NCBI GenBank assembly: GCA_003644405.1
Contig: QNCE01000059.1
Span: 1-7,992, forward strand
DNA: 7,992 nucleotides
Direction: 5' to 3'
Source of the DNA: Candidatus Omnitrophota bacterium
GTDB lineage: Bacteria > Omnitrophota > Gorgyraeia > Duberdicusellales > 4484-171
Part shown: positions 1 through 5,702 of the stretch, piece after piece
How the letters are laid out: every line of letters begins with the position of its first letter
Position numbering within the stretch: position 1 is the first letter of the stretch
Position numbers and translations under genes: made by a program
The notes under the pieces: model-generated
Told to the model about the DNA's origin: nothing
What the model saw: only the letters and a program-made list of their open reading frames with translations
Databases searched by the model: none

Positions 1-116
1 GCAACCTCAAAGTACTCATCATTTAAAATAAGCTCACTCTGCGGGTTTGTAGTAGCACACCCTAAAAAACTGTTTGCTATTATCCAGAGTAAAACTAAGG
101 TTACCCATCTTCTCAC
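1..116 (-). CDS. Predicted lipoprotein, 3' part missing (window edge)
   Basis: The minus strand reads from a GTG at 116-114 without a stop to the window edge, giving 38 residues. They begin MRRWVTLVLLWI and continue to FLGC at residues 17-20. This is a lipoprotein signal peptide: two arginines, a hydrophobic core at about residues 5-18, and a lipobox-like LGC with C20 as the lipidated residue, followed by a polar ATTNPQSE stretch. The protein should be anchored to the outer face of a membrane. An AAGGG about 9 nt upstream supports the GTG start, and no ATG competes. It lies 28 bp downstream of the four-cysteine gene on the same strand, so the two are probably co-transcribed. Too little of the mature protein is present to assign a role. 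Confidence 0.7.
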   Translation of the reverse strand, partial: MRRWVTLVLLWIIANSFLGCATTNPQSELILNDEYFEV

Positions 117-144
117 TTATCTAAACCCTTAAGCGGTGCAACCC

Positions 145-561
145 CTACTTTTCTTTTTCGCTTGCTTCTCTGTACTTGATAGAGACTTTGATTTTGAAGA
201 AATTCATACATTTTCTGTAAATTCGCCTTCCTTTGGGAGAACCTTCATTTCCTTGACACAATTTTGAGGTTTCTAATTCCGTTTGCCTATTTCTGACCAT
301 CTCACGAAGTATAGATCCTATAGAAAATCCACCGTTATAACAGAGTGGATTACTGCAATCGATGTACTCTCCTGGAAAATATTGTTTTCTATAGGTACGT
401 TTACGGTTCCACTCACTGACCCCGTCCCCCGATTCTTCAACCTCAACTGTTAAATCCTCTATCTCTGGAAAAGCCTCTTCAAAACTAACTTTCTGGACAA
501 ATACAAATTCGCTTTCTCGAAACACATCCGATGCCTTTTGTCTTCTATCTCGTTTCGACAT
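145..561 (-). CDS. Hypothetical four-cysteine protein
   Basis: This is a 138-residue soluble protein that I do not recognise. The start is well supported by AAGGAGGAG at 565-573, 3 nt before the ATG. The first 60 residues are charged (acidic at 28-49, basic at 52-59). The second half holds four cysteines, C69, C74, C102 and C118, in DCSNPLC, LCQG and RKCM contexts; this C-x4-C ... C-x15-C spacing could form a zinc-binding knuckle. The C-terminus is lysine-rich. There is no signal peptide or membrane segment. It lies 93 bp downstream of the recombinase and just upstream of the lipoprotein gene, probably in one transcript. A small zinc-ribbon nucleic-acid-binding protein is possible, but that is inference from cysteine spacing only. 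Confidence 0.7.
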   Translation of the reverse strand: MSKRDRRQKASDVFRESEFVFVQKVSFEEAFPEIEDLTVEVEESGDGVSEWNRKRTYRKQYFPGEYIDCSNPLCYNGGFSIGSILREMVRNRQTELETSKLCQGNEGSPKGRRIYRKCMNFFKIKVSIKYREASEKEK

Positions 562-584
562 TTTCTCCTCCTTAGAAATGCACC

Positions 585-651
585 GTTTCGTCTAACTTAA
601 GATAACCGAGCTACTTCGTCTATGCCTCCAAAATGGCATGTTTTCCGAAGT
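585..651. repeat. Three XerC-half-site-like motifs at 28-bp spacing
   Basis: The gap between the recombinase and the four-cysteine gene holds three 11-bp motifs with a TTCG core. They are GTTTCGTCTAA (585-595), ACTTCGTCTAT (613-623) and, on the minus strand, ACTTCGGAAAA (651-641). By eye they match the plasmid-dif XerC arm ATTTCGTATAA at 9, 8 and 8 of 11 positions, and their left edges are exactly 28 bp apart. ACTTAAGATAA at 595-605 resembles an inverted XerD arm (ATTTAASATAA). The arms do not assemble into one canonical XerC-6bp-XerD site. Their position directly behind a tyrosine recombinase gene makes them candidate recombination or accessory sites. Confidence 0.35.
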
Positions 652-654
652 ACC

Positions 655-1236
655 TCACCCTCCAAACTCCACCTCTTGCTGCACCCTCAGCGCATCCTCT
701 TGCGTCAAAGTAGATAAATACCTCAGTGTCATCGCCGGGGTGTTATGCCCCAAGTGATACTGCAATGCCTTGGGGTTTCCTGTCTTTCTTAAGCGTATAA
801 TCGCATCACTATGTCGCAACAAGTGTGGAAATACCCTTTTTTGCAGTCCTGCTGCTTTTCTGGCTTCATTTATAATTTGCCAGGCTCTATGCCTATTTAT
901 CCTAAAAAACCTCTCCTTAGGCTCAATTCTGGCCCTGTAGGCATATGATTCTAACTTCTCCTTCAAATTCACAGGCAAAGCCACCAATCTTAGCTTTCTC
1001 CCCTTACCTACTATCTCTAAAGCTGGTCTCCCGTCAAAATTTCTTATTGAGGCAGGGGTTAAAGCCAAAGCCTCAGATATCCTTACCCCTGTCTGGAACA
1101 AAACCATAATCAAGAGCTTATCCCTTTCTCTTTTACAGGCTTCAATTAACTGCTTTACCTCTTCTTCAGTAAGGTAACTTACAGGCAAATGCACCCTGTT
1201 AAGTGCTGTTTTTCTTTGAACCAGGGCATTACCCAT
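655..1236 (-). CDS. Tyrosine recombinase (XerD-like), catalytic domain only
   Basis: This is a 193-residue phage-integrase-family site-specific recombinase. The full catalytic set is visible: Arg R52 in TGVRISEAL, Lys K78 in the GKGRKLR hairpin, H138 and R141 in HLLRH, H164 in LGH, and the nucleophile Y173 in LRYL. Family members such as XerC/XerD have about 300 residues. Here the N-terminal core-binding (SAM-like) domain is absent, and only about 20 residues precede the catalytic domain. The start is supported by GGGAGGT about 7 nt upstream, so the short form looks genuine. On a plasmid it would most likely resolve multimers or integrate/excise the element. It is downstream of rep with a 119-bp gap. 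The ORF ends in TGA, which shows that TGA serves as an ordinary stop here. Confidence 0.93.
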   Translation of the reverse strand: MGNALVQRKTALNRVHLPVSYLTEEEVKQLIEACKRERDKLLIMVLFQTGVRISEALALTPASIRNFDGRPALEIVGKGRKLRLVALPVNLKEKLESYAYRARIEPKERFFRINRHRAWQIINEARKAAGLQKRVFPHLLRHSDAIIRLRKTGNPKALQYHLGHNTPAMTLRYLSTLTQEDALRVQQEVEFGG

Positions 1237-1252
1237 AACTTAAACCTCCCTC

Positions 1253-1349
1253 ACTTTTGTTTAATTTTTCCCTTTGATTTTTTCTATTTTTCTCCTTAAT
1301 CACCATACCATCCTACCAAAAATTAAACATTCTTGCTACTTTTGTTTAA
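1253..1349. repeat. Direct repeat pair ACTTTTGTTTAA in rep-recombinase gap
   Basis: The 119-bp gap between rep and the recombinase has two perfect 12-bp direct repeats, ACTTTTGTTTAA, at 1253-1264 and 1338-1349. The second copy also pairs with TTAAACA at 1323-1329 to make a 7-bp inverted repeat with a 13-bp spacer. The near copy sits just upstream of the recombinase ribosome-binding site. A regulator binding site for the recombinase gene is the simplest reading. The purine-rich tract between the copies (minus-strand sense) shows no convincing terminator. Confidence 0.4.
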
Positions 1350-1355
1350 CGCCAA

Positions 1356-2684
1356 CTATGCCTTAACCAAACTCTTTTTCTTCTCCAGCAGCCTATTTCT
1401 CTCAAGCCTTAACAGTGTCGGTAAAATAAAATTAGGGTTTATCCCCTGCTCTATTAAGTTCTCTCTGGCCTTCTCCTCTAACTTCTTTTGTTTCTCCTTG
1501 GGCAGCCTATCAAATATCTTATCCAGCTCCTCTTGCCTTTTCCTCTCTTCTTCCCTCTTTCTATCTTCCTCTAATCTCTTTTGTTGCTCTAACTTTTCTC
1601 TTTCTTCTACCAGGCGCTTGCTTTCCTTCTCTCCCAAGGCCTGGCCAATAACCTTGGGAATAATTCGGATACTATGAATCCCTTTGATATTATCTACTGC
1701 CCAACCTAAAGCATAAGCTACTTCCTCTCTTGTATATCCTTCATCTATCAAATCCTGTAATACAACCATTCCCTCCCGCCTTAGGACCTCTGATACTTTC
1801 TCCTGTCCTAAGCTCTTATAAAAAGTTACAGTTAGATTCTCCAAATAGAATAAGTTATCCTCTACCTCTTTAAATCTCTCTGACTTGCGGAAATAATAAA
1901 TTACATTTTTTCGGTTATACCTCCAGTTATCAATAATCCCCTTCTCTTTCAACTCATCATTTGCTCTCTCTATCAACTCCTTTAACTGCGAAGGTTTACT
2001 TGTCTTTAATCCTATCCACTTGGCCAACTTCTTTATCTCTATCTCAAACTGATTTTTCCTGTACTTCTTTTTTTCTAAATACTCGTATAACCTTCTTGGT
2101 ATCCCGGTTGCTAATGCCTTGTATATCTTAAAATCTATCAGCTTGTAGTATTTTCTCTCAATGCTATTGACTAACTCATCATCTAAGACAACCTTAATCA
2201 TATTGATAAATCTATTACCCTTTTGCTTCTCGTAAATCTCTATCCTTGCTATTAAATGGACTATCTTGGTAATCTTCTCCTTTTCTGCATAAAAGGCGTT
2301 TTCAAAATGGAGATTTGTCTTTGCCATTCGCTCTAAACTCTCTCTCACTCTATTTACAGTCCTCCCATCATGCACTGGAAGGCTTAACTCTCTCATTAGC
2401 TCGTAAACTGTAAAATGTATCTCGTTTTTCTTATAGACCCCACTCTTTTTAACATAAATACGCATAATGGCGTTAAAGACATCCATATCAAAGAAGTTAG
2501 GGATCCCTTTGGTACAATCAACCTTAAACCTGCGTTCTACTATAACCCTTCCTACCTCATCCTTCTCCTGCCATATATACTCCTCTATTGTCTTATCTAC
2601 CCGCCTTTTCTGCATAGAAAATATAGGGTATTCTAAGAGGTTCCCTTCCATTAAAGTATATTCTTTCTTCTCTACCTCAGCCAT
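1356..2684 (-). CDS. Plasmid replication initiator (RepA/RPA family)
   Basis: This is a 442-residue initiator that should bind the adjacent iterons and open the origin. The N-terminal half resembles the plasmid 'replication initiator protein A' family: an LLEYPIFSMQKRR start at residues 16-28, then IPNFFDMDVFNAIMRIY at 61-77, and a first winged-helix region to about 130. A second winged-helix-like region follows at about 180-265 (YKLIDFKIYKALATGIPRRL, then IKKLAKWIGL). Residues 350-415 form a highly charged Glu/Lys/Arg helix, probably a coiled coil, and a basic tail ends the protein. A GTG at 2690 is also in frame, but AGGGG at 2692-2696 is spaced correctly for the ATG at 2684 and would abut the GTG, so I chose the ATG. 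Five iterons begin 17 bp upstream, so autoregulation through them is likely. The family call is from recognition of sequence style, not a search. Confidence 0.88.
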   Translation of the reverse strand: MAEVEKKEYTLMEGNLLEYPIFSMQKRRVDKTIEEYIWQEKDEVGRVIVERRFKVDCTKGIPNFFDMDVFNAIMRIYVKKSGVYKKNEIHFTVYELMRELSLPVHDGRTVNRVRESLERMAKTNLHFENAFYAEKEKITKIVHLIARIEIYEKQKGNRFINMIKVVLDDELVNSIERKYYKLIDFKIYKALATGIPRRLYEYLEKKKYRKNQFEIEIKKLAKWIGLKTSKPSQLKELIERANDELKEKGIIDNWRYNRKNVIYYFRKSERFKEVEDNLFYLENLTVTFYKSLGQEKVSEVLRREGMVVLQDLIDEGYTREEVAYALGWAVDNIKGIHSIRIIPKVIGQALGEKESKRLVEEREKLEQQKRLEEDRKREEERKRQEELDKIFDRLPKEKQKKLEEKARENLIEQGINPNFILPTLLRLERNRLLEKKKSLVKA

Positions 2685-2700
2685 TCTCACCCCTAAATTC

Positions 2701-2808
2701 TGGTGTGTTTTCGTTTACCTTTTGGTGTGTTATCATTTACCTGTTTGGTGTGTTTTCGTTTACCTTTTGGTGTGTTATCATTTACCTTATGGTGTGTTAT
2801 CATTTACC
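2701..2808. repeat. Five iterons of the replication origin
   Basis: There are five direct repeats of a 19-bp core, TGGTGTGTTWTCRTTTACC, at 2701-2719, 2723-2741, 2746-2764, 2768-2786 and 2790-2808. Start-to-start steps are 22, 23, 22 and 22 bp, about two helical turns, so all copies face the same side of the DNA. There are two linked variants: units 1 and 3 read TTTCG at the variable site, units 2, 4 and 5 read TATCA. The 41-bp block 2701-2741 recurs exactly at 2746-2786, so the array is (A-B)(A-B)B. Immediately upstream of rep, this is the expected binding array for the initiator, with roles in initiation, copy control and rep autorepression. Confidence 0.95.
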
Positions 2809-2900
2809 AAATCCTCTGTAACCTCTTTATTTCTAATAACTTCCAAAAGTGTAACATATAGTTTAACATATATTAATACTCTCTCTAAGAGAGCGTGTGT
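2809..2900. other. AT-rich origin segment with TAACATATA repeats
   Basis: This 92-bp non-coding stretch between the iterons and the RHH gene is strongly AT-rich. It contains TAACATATA twice, at 2852-2860 and 2864-2872, with starts 12 bp apart (one helical turn plus). AT-rich repeats beside iterons are typical of a DNA unwinding element, so this and the iterons together are the likely origin. A near-palindrome CTCTCT-A-AGAGAG at 2881-2893 lies just after the RHH gene stop. It has no following T run on the minus strand, so it is not a good terminator. The rep promoter probably lies here or within the iterons, but I cannot pick -35/-10 boxes with confidence. Confidence 0.55.
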
Positions 2901-3173
2901 TTATTTTCCCTCTTTCTTATTTAAACCTTCCAAATCTACTGGGGGTAGATGTTTAAGAACTAACTCATCCATAATCTCTGAAAGAGGCTTATCAGTTCTA
3001 ATTCTTTCTAACCAAAGACGTTTAATTGTCTCAATTCTAAGATTAAATGTCTGCTTTTTCTTAGGTATTTCCTCTGTCTCTGGCTCTTTTACATACTTTA
3101 AGCCTCTTTTTTTAAGAGAGCTCTCCTCATCTACCCAGTTAGTAGCAATTTGGCTTAACTTTGCTTTAGACAT
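2901..3173 (-). CDS. Ribbon-helix-helix partition protein (ParB-role, ParG-like)
   Basis: This is a 90-residue basic protein in the place of the centromere-binding partner of ParA. Residues 40-76 fit a ribbon-helix-helix fold: a short strand QTFNLRI, a first helix ETIKRLWLERIR, a turn TDKP, and a second helix LSEIMDELVLKHL. The first 40 residues are charged and probably flexible, the part that in ParG-like proteins contacts ParA. The gene overlaps the 3' end of parA by 19 bp. Its ATG is preceded by AAGGAGG 7 nt away, inside parA. Type Ib partition loci pair a short ParA with exactly this sort of small RHH protein. Its likely target is the pentamer cluster upstream of parA. The RHH assignment is by eye, since no strict sequence motif defines the fold. 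Confidence 0.75.
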   Translation of the reverse strand: MSKAKLSQIATNWVDEESSLKKRGLKYVKEPETEEIPKKKQTFNLRIETIKRLWLERIRTDKPLSEIMDELVLKHLPPVDLEGLNKKEGK

Positions 3174-3817
3174 CTCTTAACCTCCTTCCCTAAGGCAATA
3201 AACTCCTCTGCTGCCAGAGAATTTGGCGCATATTCAAGCACAGATTGCCCTGTTATAGCTGATTCACACAGAGCTATCCTCTGGGAGATTTCTGTTTTTA
3301 AAATAGGCAGCTTAAGCATCTGGCAGGCCTGGCGCGCCTCTTTAGCTAAATTTGTCCCCACTATCCTTTTTGAGATAAGCAAAAATACCTTAACCTTAGT
3401 AGCTCCCCTCTTTGCCCCTTCTTGTATTAGCTCTATAGTAGCTCGGGCAGAATTGATATCTAAAGGGCTTGGTGAGATAGGAATAAGGGCAAGTTTAGAG
3501 ACAACCAGCGTCGCTTTAGTTGCTTTATTATTCGCTGGTCCACAGTCAATAATAATAAAGTCATAATCTGGCGGTTGGGTAAGTTTAAGGATTTCCTCTG
3601 GAGACCAGGGTTTTTCTGTAATGGTAATACTGGTATCTTTTTTGGGTGATGTTTGGCGGGCCCTTACCTTAGCCCACATAGAAAGGGTCCCTTGAGGGTC
3701 AGCATCAATAACAAAGACAGAATGTTTATCTCTTGCCAGGGCTGCCCCAAGATTAAGAGCAATAGTTGATTTACCAACCCCGCCTTTTTGATTAGCAATA
3801 GTAATAATCTGACTCAT
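3155..3817 (-). CDS. parA: ParA partition ATPase (type Ib, short form)
   Basis: This is a 220-residue Walker-type ATPase that drives plasmid segregation. Visible motifs are the deviant Walker A KGGVGKST at residues 11-18 with signature Lys K11 and K16, the A' motif VIDADPQG at 37-43, and the Walker B FIIIDCGP with D91. The first motif begins at residue 11, so there is no N-terminal DNA-binding extension, as is usual for type Ib ParAs paired with RHH proteins. An in-frame ATG at 3859 would add 14 residues. I prefer the ATG at 3817 because the family starts there and because a strong promoter (TTGACA-17-TATCAT) lies between the two ATGs, so the longer form would not be transcribed. There is no SD before 3817; the predicted leader is 3 nt. 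Confidence 0.94.
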   Translation of the reverse strand: MSQIITIANQKGGVGKSTIALNLGAALARDKHSVFVIDADPQGTLSMWAKVRARQTSPKKDTSITITEKPWSPEEILKLTQPPDYDFIIIDCGPANNKATKATLVVSKLALIPISPSPLDINSARATIELIQEGAKRGATKVKVFLLISKRIVGTNLAKEARQACQMLKLPILKTEISQRIALCESAITGQSVLEYAPNSLAAEEFIALGKEVKRCLKQS

Positions 3818-3826
3818 ATTGAGTAT

Positions 3827-3855
3827 ATGATAAACTAATAAAAATTTCCTGTCAA
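3827..3855 (-). promoter_or_regulatory. parA promoter, near-leaderless
   Basis: On the minus strand a perfect -35 TTGACA (3855-3850) and a -10 TATCAT (3832-3827, 5 of 6) are separated by the ideal 17 bp. The predicted transcription start is the A at 3820, 3 nt before the parA ATG. No SD can fit. The TACAG cluster lies directly upstream of the -35. Confidence 0.85.
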
Positions 3856-3863
3856 GCATTATT

Positions 3864-3924
3864 TACAGATTTATTATAAATTTTATATACAGCTTTCTGT
3901 AAATACAGTTTACAATAAATACAG
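3864..3924. repeat. Candidate parS/operator: TACAG pentamer cluster
   Basis: The pentamer TACAG occurs at 3864-3868, 3888-3892, 3904-3908 and 3920-3924. An inverted CTGTA lies at 3897-3901 and a degenerate TACAA at 3911-3915. Three direct copies step by exactly 16 bp, with the inverted or degenerate copies filling the roughly 8-bp register between them. RHH centromere-binding proteins of the ParG and Omega type bind short direct and inverted repeats at 7-8 bp spacing next to the parA promoter. The position (8 bp upstream of the parA -35) and spacing fit that role. The cluster would also place the repressor between the two divergent promoters. Confidence 0.55.
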
Positions 3925-3967
3925 CTAACCATCTTGTAAGATTTAGATTTCTTTTTCTATTCAAGTT

Positions 3968-3976
3968 TGCTATAAT
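3968..3976 (+). promoter_or_regulatory. Extended -10 promoter of the YiiX-like gene, leaderless
   Basis: TGC-TATAAT (3968-3976) is a consensus extended -10 element. The predicted start falls at about 3983, 2 nt before the ATG at 3985. No recognisable -35 is present at 17 bp (only T-rich sequence), as is common for extended -10 promoters. No SD precedes the gene. Confidence 0.75.
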
Positions 3977-3984
3977 TAAATAAA

Positions 3985-4617
3985 ATGAACCAGATAAATA
4001 ACACCACAGAGCAAAATCCCATTGACCCTGACAAAATAAAAAGAGGAGATATCCTTCTTGTCCATACAAAGCGTAGTTTCATCTCTTGGCTTATCCGAAA
4101 ATTCACTAAAAGCTACTGGAATCATGTAGGACTGTTTGTCAGTAAAGACAACCAGTGGCCCAAATGGGTCATTGAGGCTTTAGGTGAAGGTATAGTCGGT
4201 CGGCCCTTTGAACTAAAATATGTTAAAGTACTAAGAGGGGATAGGGGAAAGGTCCTTGAAATAAATCCTTCAAAGAAATTTAGAGTGGCAATAGTTAGAG
4301 TCAAAGACTTAACCTATGAACAACGCAAACAGATAAGCAATAAGGCTTATCAGTGGGCCCTTGAGGAAAGAAGATACGATTACCTCTTGTTAATCATTGG
4401 GATGGTTCTACACCTTTTAACCTTTAGAATCCTTAAACCAAGCTGGCTAAACATAAAAACAAGATTTATCTGCTCAGAACTGATTGCTACTGCTTTTAAT
4501 GAAATAGCTGGCATTACCTTTGGTAAATACACAGCCTCAGGTTATGTTACTCCTGCTGATATTGCCCGAGAAGCTCAAACCAACGAAAAAATAGAAATAG
4601 TAATGTCCAATGCCTAA
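3985..4617 (+). CDS. Permuted papain-like NlpC/P60 amidase (YiiX/YebB type)
   Basis: This is a 210-residue enzyme of the circularly permuted papain-like NlpC/P60 superfamily. After KRGDILLVHT at 19-28 comes the catalytic His H47 in WNHVGLFV. A conserved acidic residue follows (E64 in VIEALGEG), and the nucleophile C163 in RFICSELIA sits near the C-terminus. His-before-Cys order is the hallmark of the permuted group. Residues 133-149 are hydrophobic and could touch a membrane, but there is no signal peptide, so it may act in the cytoplasm. Known relatives cleave amide or thioester bonds in peptidoglycan peptides, lipids or proteins; the substrate here is unknown. It heads the plus-strand block and overlaps the next gene by 8 bp, so the two are translationally coupled. 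Confidence 0.83.
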   Translation: MNQINNTTEQNPIDPDKIKRGDILLVHTKRSFISWLIRKFTKSYWNHVGLFVSKDNQWPKWVIEALGEGIVGRPFELKYVKVLRGDRGKVLEINPSKKFRVAIVRVKDLTYEQRKQISNKAYQWALEERRYDYLLLIIGMVLHLLTFRILKPSWLNIKTRFICSELIATAFNEIAGITFGKYTASGYVTPADIAREAQTNEKIEIVMSNA

Positions 4618-5230
4618 GAAAAAGACTAAAACAAGCTACGAAAAAGTCCGATATGAGGTAGACCCTCACAATAGACTGGTTATAAGTGATACCGGCAAGA
4701 AAACCAAACTTCCCAGATTTAGACAAGTCCTTACCGGACGCTTTAAGACTGATAAAAACAATTCTTTAAGTTATCTTATCAAAGCTCCTGTTCCTCGTGG
4801 CTATGGCATTCCTCATCAAGTTAGATTAAGAGGCCGCTGGAGCCTCACAGAAGACCATAATTTATGCTTTACCCTTAACAAGTGGGGGAGACAAACCTTA
4901 GGAGATAAATTAACCTTACAGGGCACTATCTTAGATGTCCATAAAAACTCCTTACTCTTTGCTGTTACCACTCGTACAAAGGAAGACACTCAGTCAATAT
5001 ACATTCTCAAACTTCAAGGAGTATGGCAGGCAGATAAAAACAACCGGCTTATGTTTAGAATAAAAAGAGGCAAGGGACAATACGATAATCTTGTCTTCAC
5101 TGGTGCCTGGGAGATAAACAAACATCATCAAATCATCTACCGCTATGAAAAAGGAGAGTTGATAACCAAACAAAAAAGAATTCACACCCTAATCTTTAAA
5201 GGCTATTGGGATATAAAAGACAAAACATGA
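4610..5230 (+). CDS. Beta-rich repeat protein, interrupted by TGA
   Basis: I do not recognise a named family. The 206 residues are lysine-rich with no signal peptide. They contain at least five copies of a roughly 15-residue unit, approximately [LF]-x-G-x-[WF]-x-x-x-x-x-x-x-[LI]-x-[FY]. These are at about 41-55, 73-87, 103-117, 135-149 and 163-177, with a sixth starting at 196 (FKGYWDIKDKT) and cut by the TGA. Alternating hydrophobic residues suggest a meandering beta-sheet or propeller-like protein. The ATG overlaps the preceding stop in ATGCCTAA, with no SD, so expression likely depends on ribosomes finishing the YiiX-like gene. The reading frame stays open for 138 more codons after the TGA; see the following entry. 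Confidence 0.6.
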   Translation: MPKKKTKTSYEKVRYEVDPHNRLVISDTGKKTKLPRFRQVLTGRFKTDKNNSLSYLIKAPVPRGYGIPHQVRLRGRWSLTEDHNLCFTLNKWGRQTLGDKLTLQGTILDVHKNSLLFAVTTRTKEDTQSIYILKLQGVWQADKNNRLMFRIKRGKGQYDNLVFTGAWEINKHHQIIYRYEKGELITKQKRIHTLIFKGYWDIKDKT

Positions 5231-5647
5231 ATATCCTATGTAATTAACAGAGCTACTGATTCAAGTTTTGATTTTAAGACATCTGTAGGTATTTTTAAAG
5301 CAGATTACATTAAATACGAAGTAGGTATTGGCGTTGCTGGTAAAACAGAGCCAATAAAACGAACAGTAACTTTATTTGGTAAATGGAAAATCAAAAAAGG
5401 AGTAGGCCTAATATTTGAGATAGAATACGAAAACAAAAAAATCCATGCTATTATCTTTGGCGCTAAAGCAAAACTAACAGCTAAAGACAGGATATCTTTC
5501 AGACTTAGAAACGAACTCAACAAAGACCTCAAAGGAGAGCTTGAACTCTCTCACAAAATCCTAAAAGGCAATGGCGAATCCTTCTTACGCTTCCTCAAAT
5601 CAAAGCGTGAAACCGCTGTCCTTGTTGGCGCAGGTTTTAGGTGGTAA
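5231..5647 (+). pseudogene. 3' part of the beta-repeat gene, downstream of in-frame TGA
   Basis: The same frame as the 4610 gene runs on for 138 codons after the TGA at 5228-5230 to a TAA at 5645-5647, with no usable start codon of its own near the front. The sequence continues the same protein: the unit broken at the TGA completes as ISY, and two more units appear at FGKWKIKKGVGLIF and FGAKAKLTAKDRISF. It ends in a glycine/aromatic GAGFRW. Together the two parts would make a 345-codon gene (4610-5647). The residue at the TGA position is R, Q or N in other units, so a CGA-to-TGA (Arg to stop) change is the simplest cause. Readthrough or a sequencing error is also possible. The 5' part may still make a truncated product. 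Confidence 0.75.
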
Positions 5648-5702
5648 TAAAACTGGAAAGATGGAGAGCAAAACTAACTTGAAGTTAAAACAGGAGGTTA
5701 TT

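Noticed and set aside
622..639. ATGCC/GGCAT inverted repeat as a terminator after the recombinase
   Set aside because: A 5-bp stem without a T run; probably incidental within the half-site region.
1229..1306. A 25-codon minus-strand ORF (MVIKEKNRKNQ...) ending within the recombinase start codon region
   Set aside because: It has an 8-bp overlap resembling coupling, but no clear SD, and its composition only reflects the purine-rich gap. Not enough to call a leader peptide.
1333..1677. Plus-strand Ser/Leu/Phe-rich ORF opposite the end of rep
   Set aside because: It is the complement of rep's Glu/Lys-rich coiled coil; low-complexity shadow with no start signal.
2881..2893. CTCTCTAAGAGAG as a terminator for the parA-RHH operon
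   Set aside because: The hairpin would have at most a 5-bp stem and no T run follows on the minus strand.
2467..3180. Plus-strand ORF crossing the iterons and the RHH gene
   Set aside because: It reads through the iteron array (repeated YLLVCYHLP-like peptides) and opposite two real genes; a frame opened by the repeats.
3818..3859. 14-residue N-terminal extension of ParA from the ATG at 3859
   Set aside because: The extension contains the parA promoter boxes, and ParA homologues begin close to the Walker A motif.
3863..4069. Minus-strand ORF across the divergent promoter region
   Set aside because: It covers the promoter and pentamer cluster and overlaps the well-supported YiiX-like gene; no coding signature.
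5228..5230. TGA as evidence for an alternative genetic code or selenocysteine
   Set aside because: TGA ends the recombinase normally, Trp and Gly use standard codons throughout, and no clear SECIS-like stem follows the TGA.
5571..5702. Upstream start for the membrane protein at 5571
   Set aside because: This segment is the tail of the beta-repeat gene in another frame; a strong SD supports the ATG at 5703.
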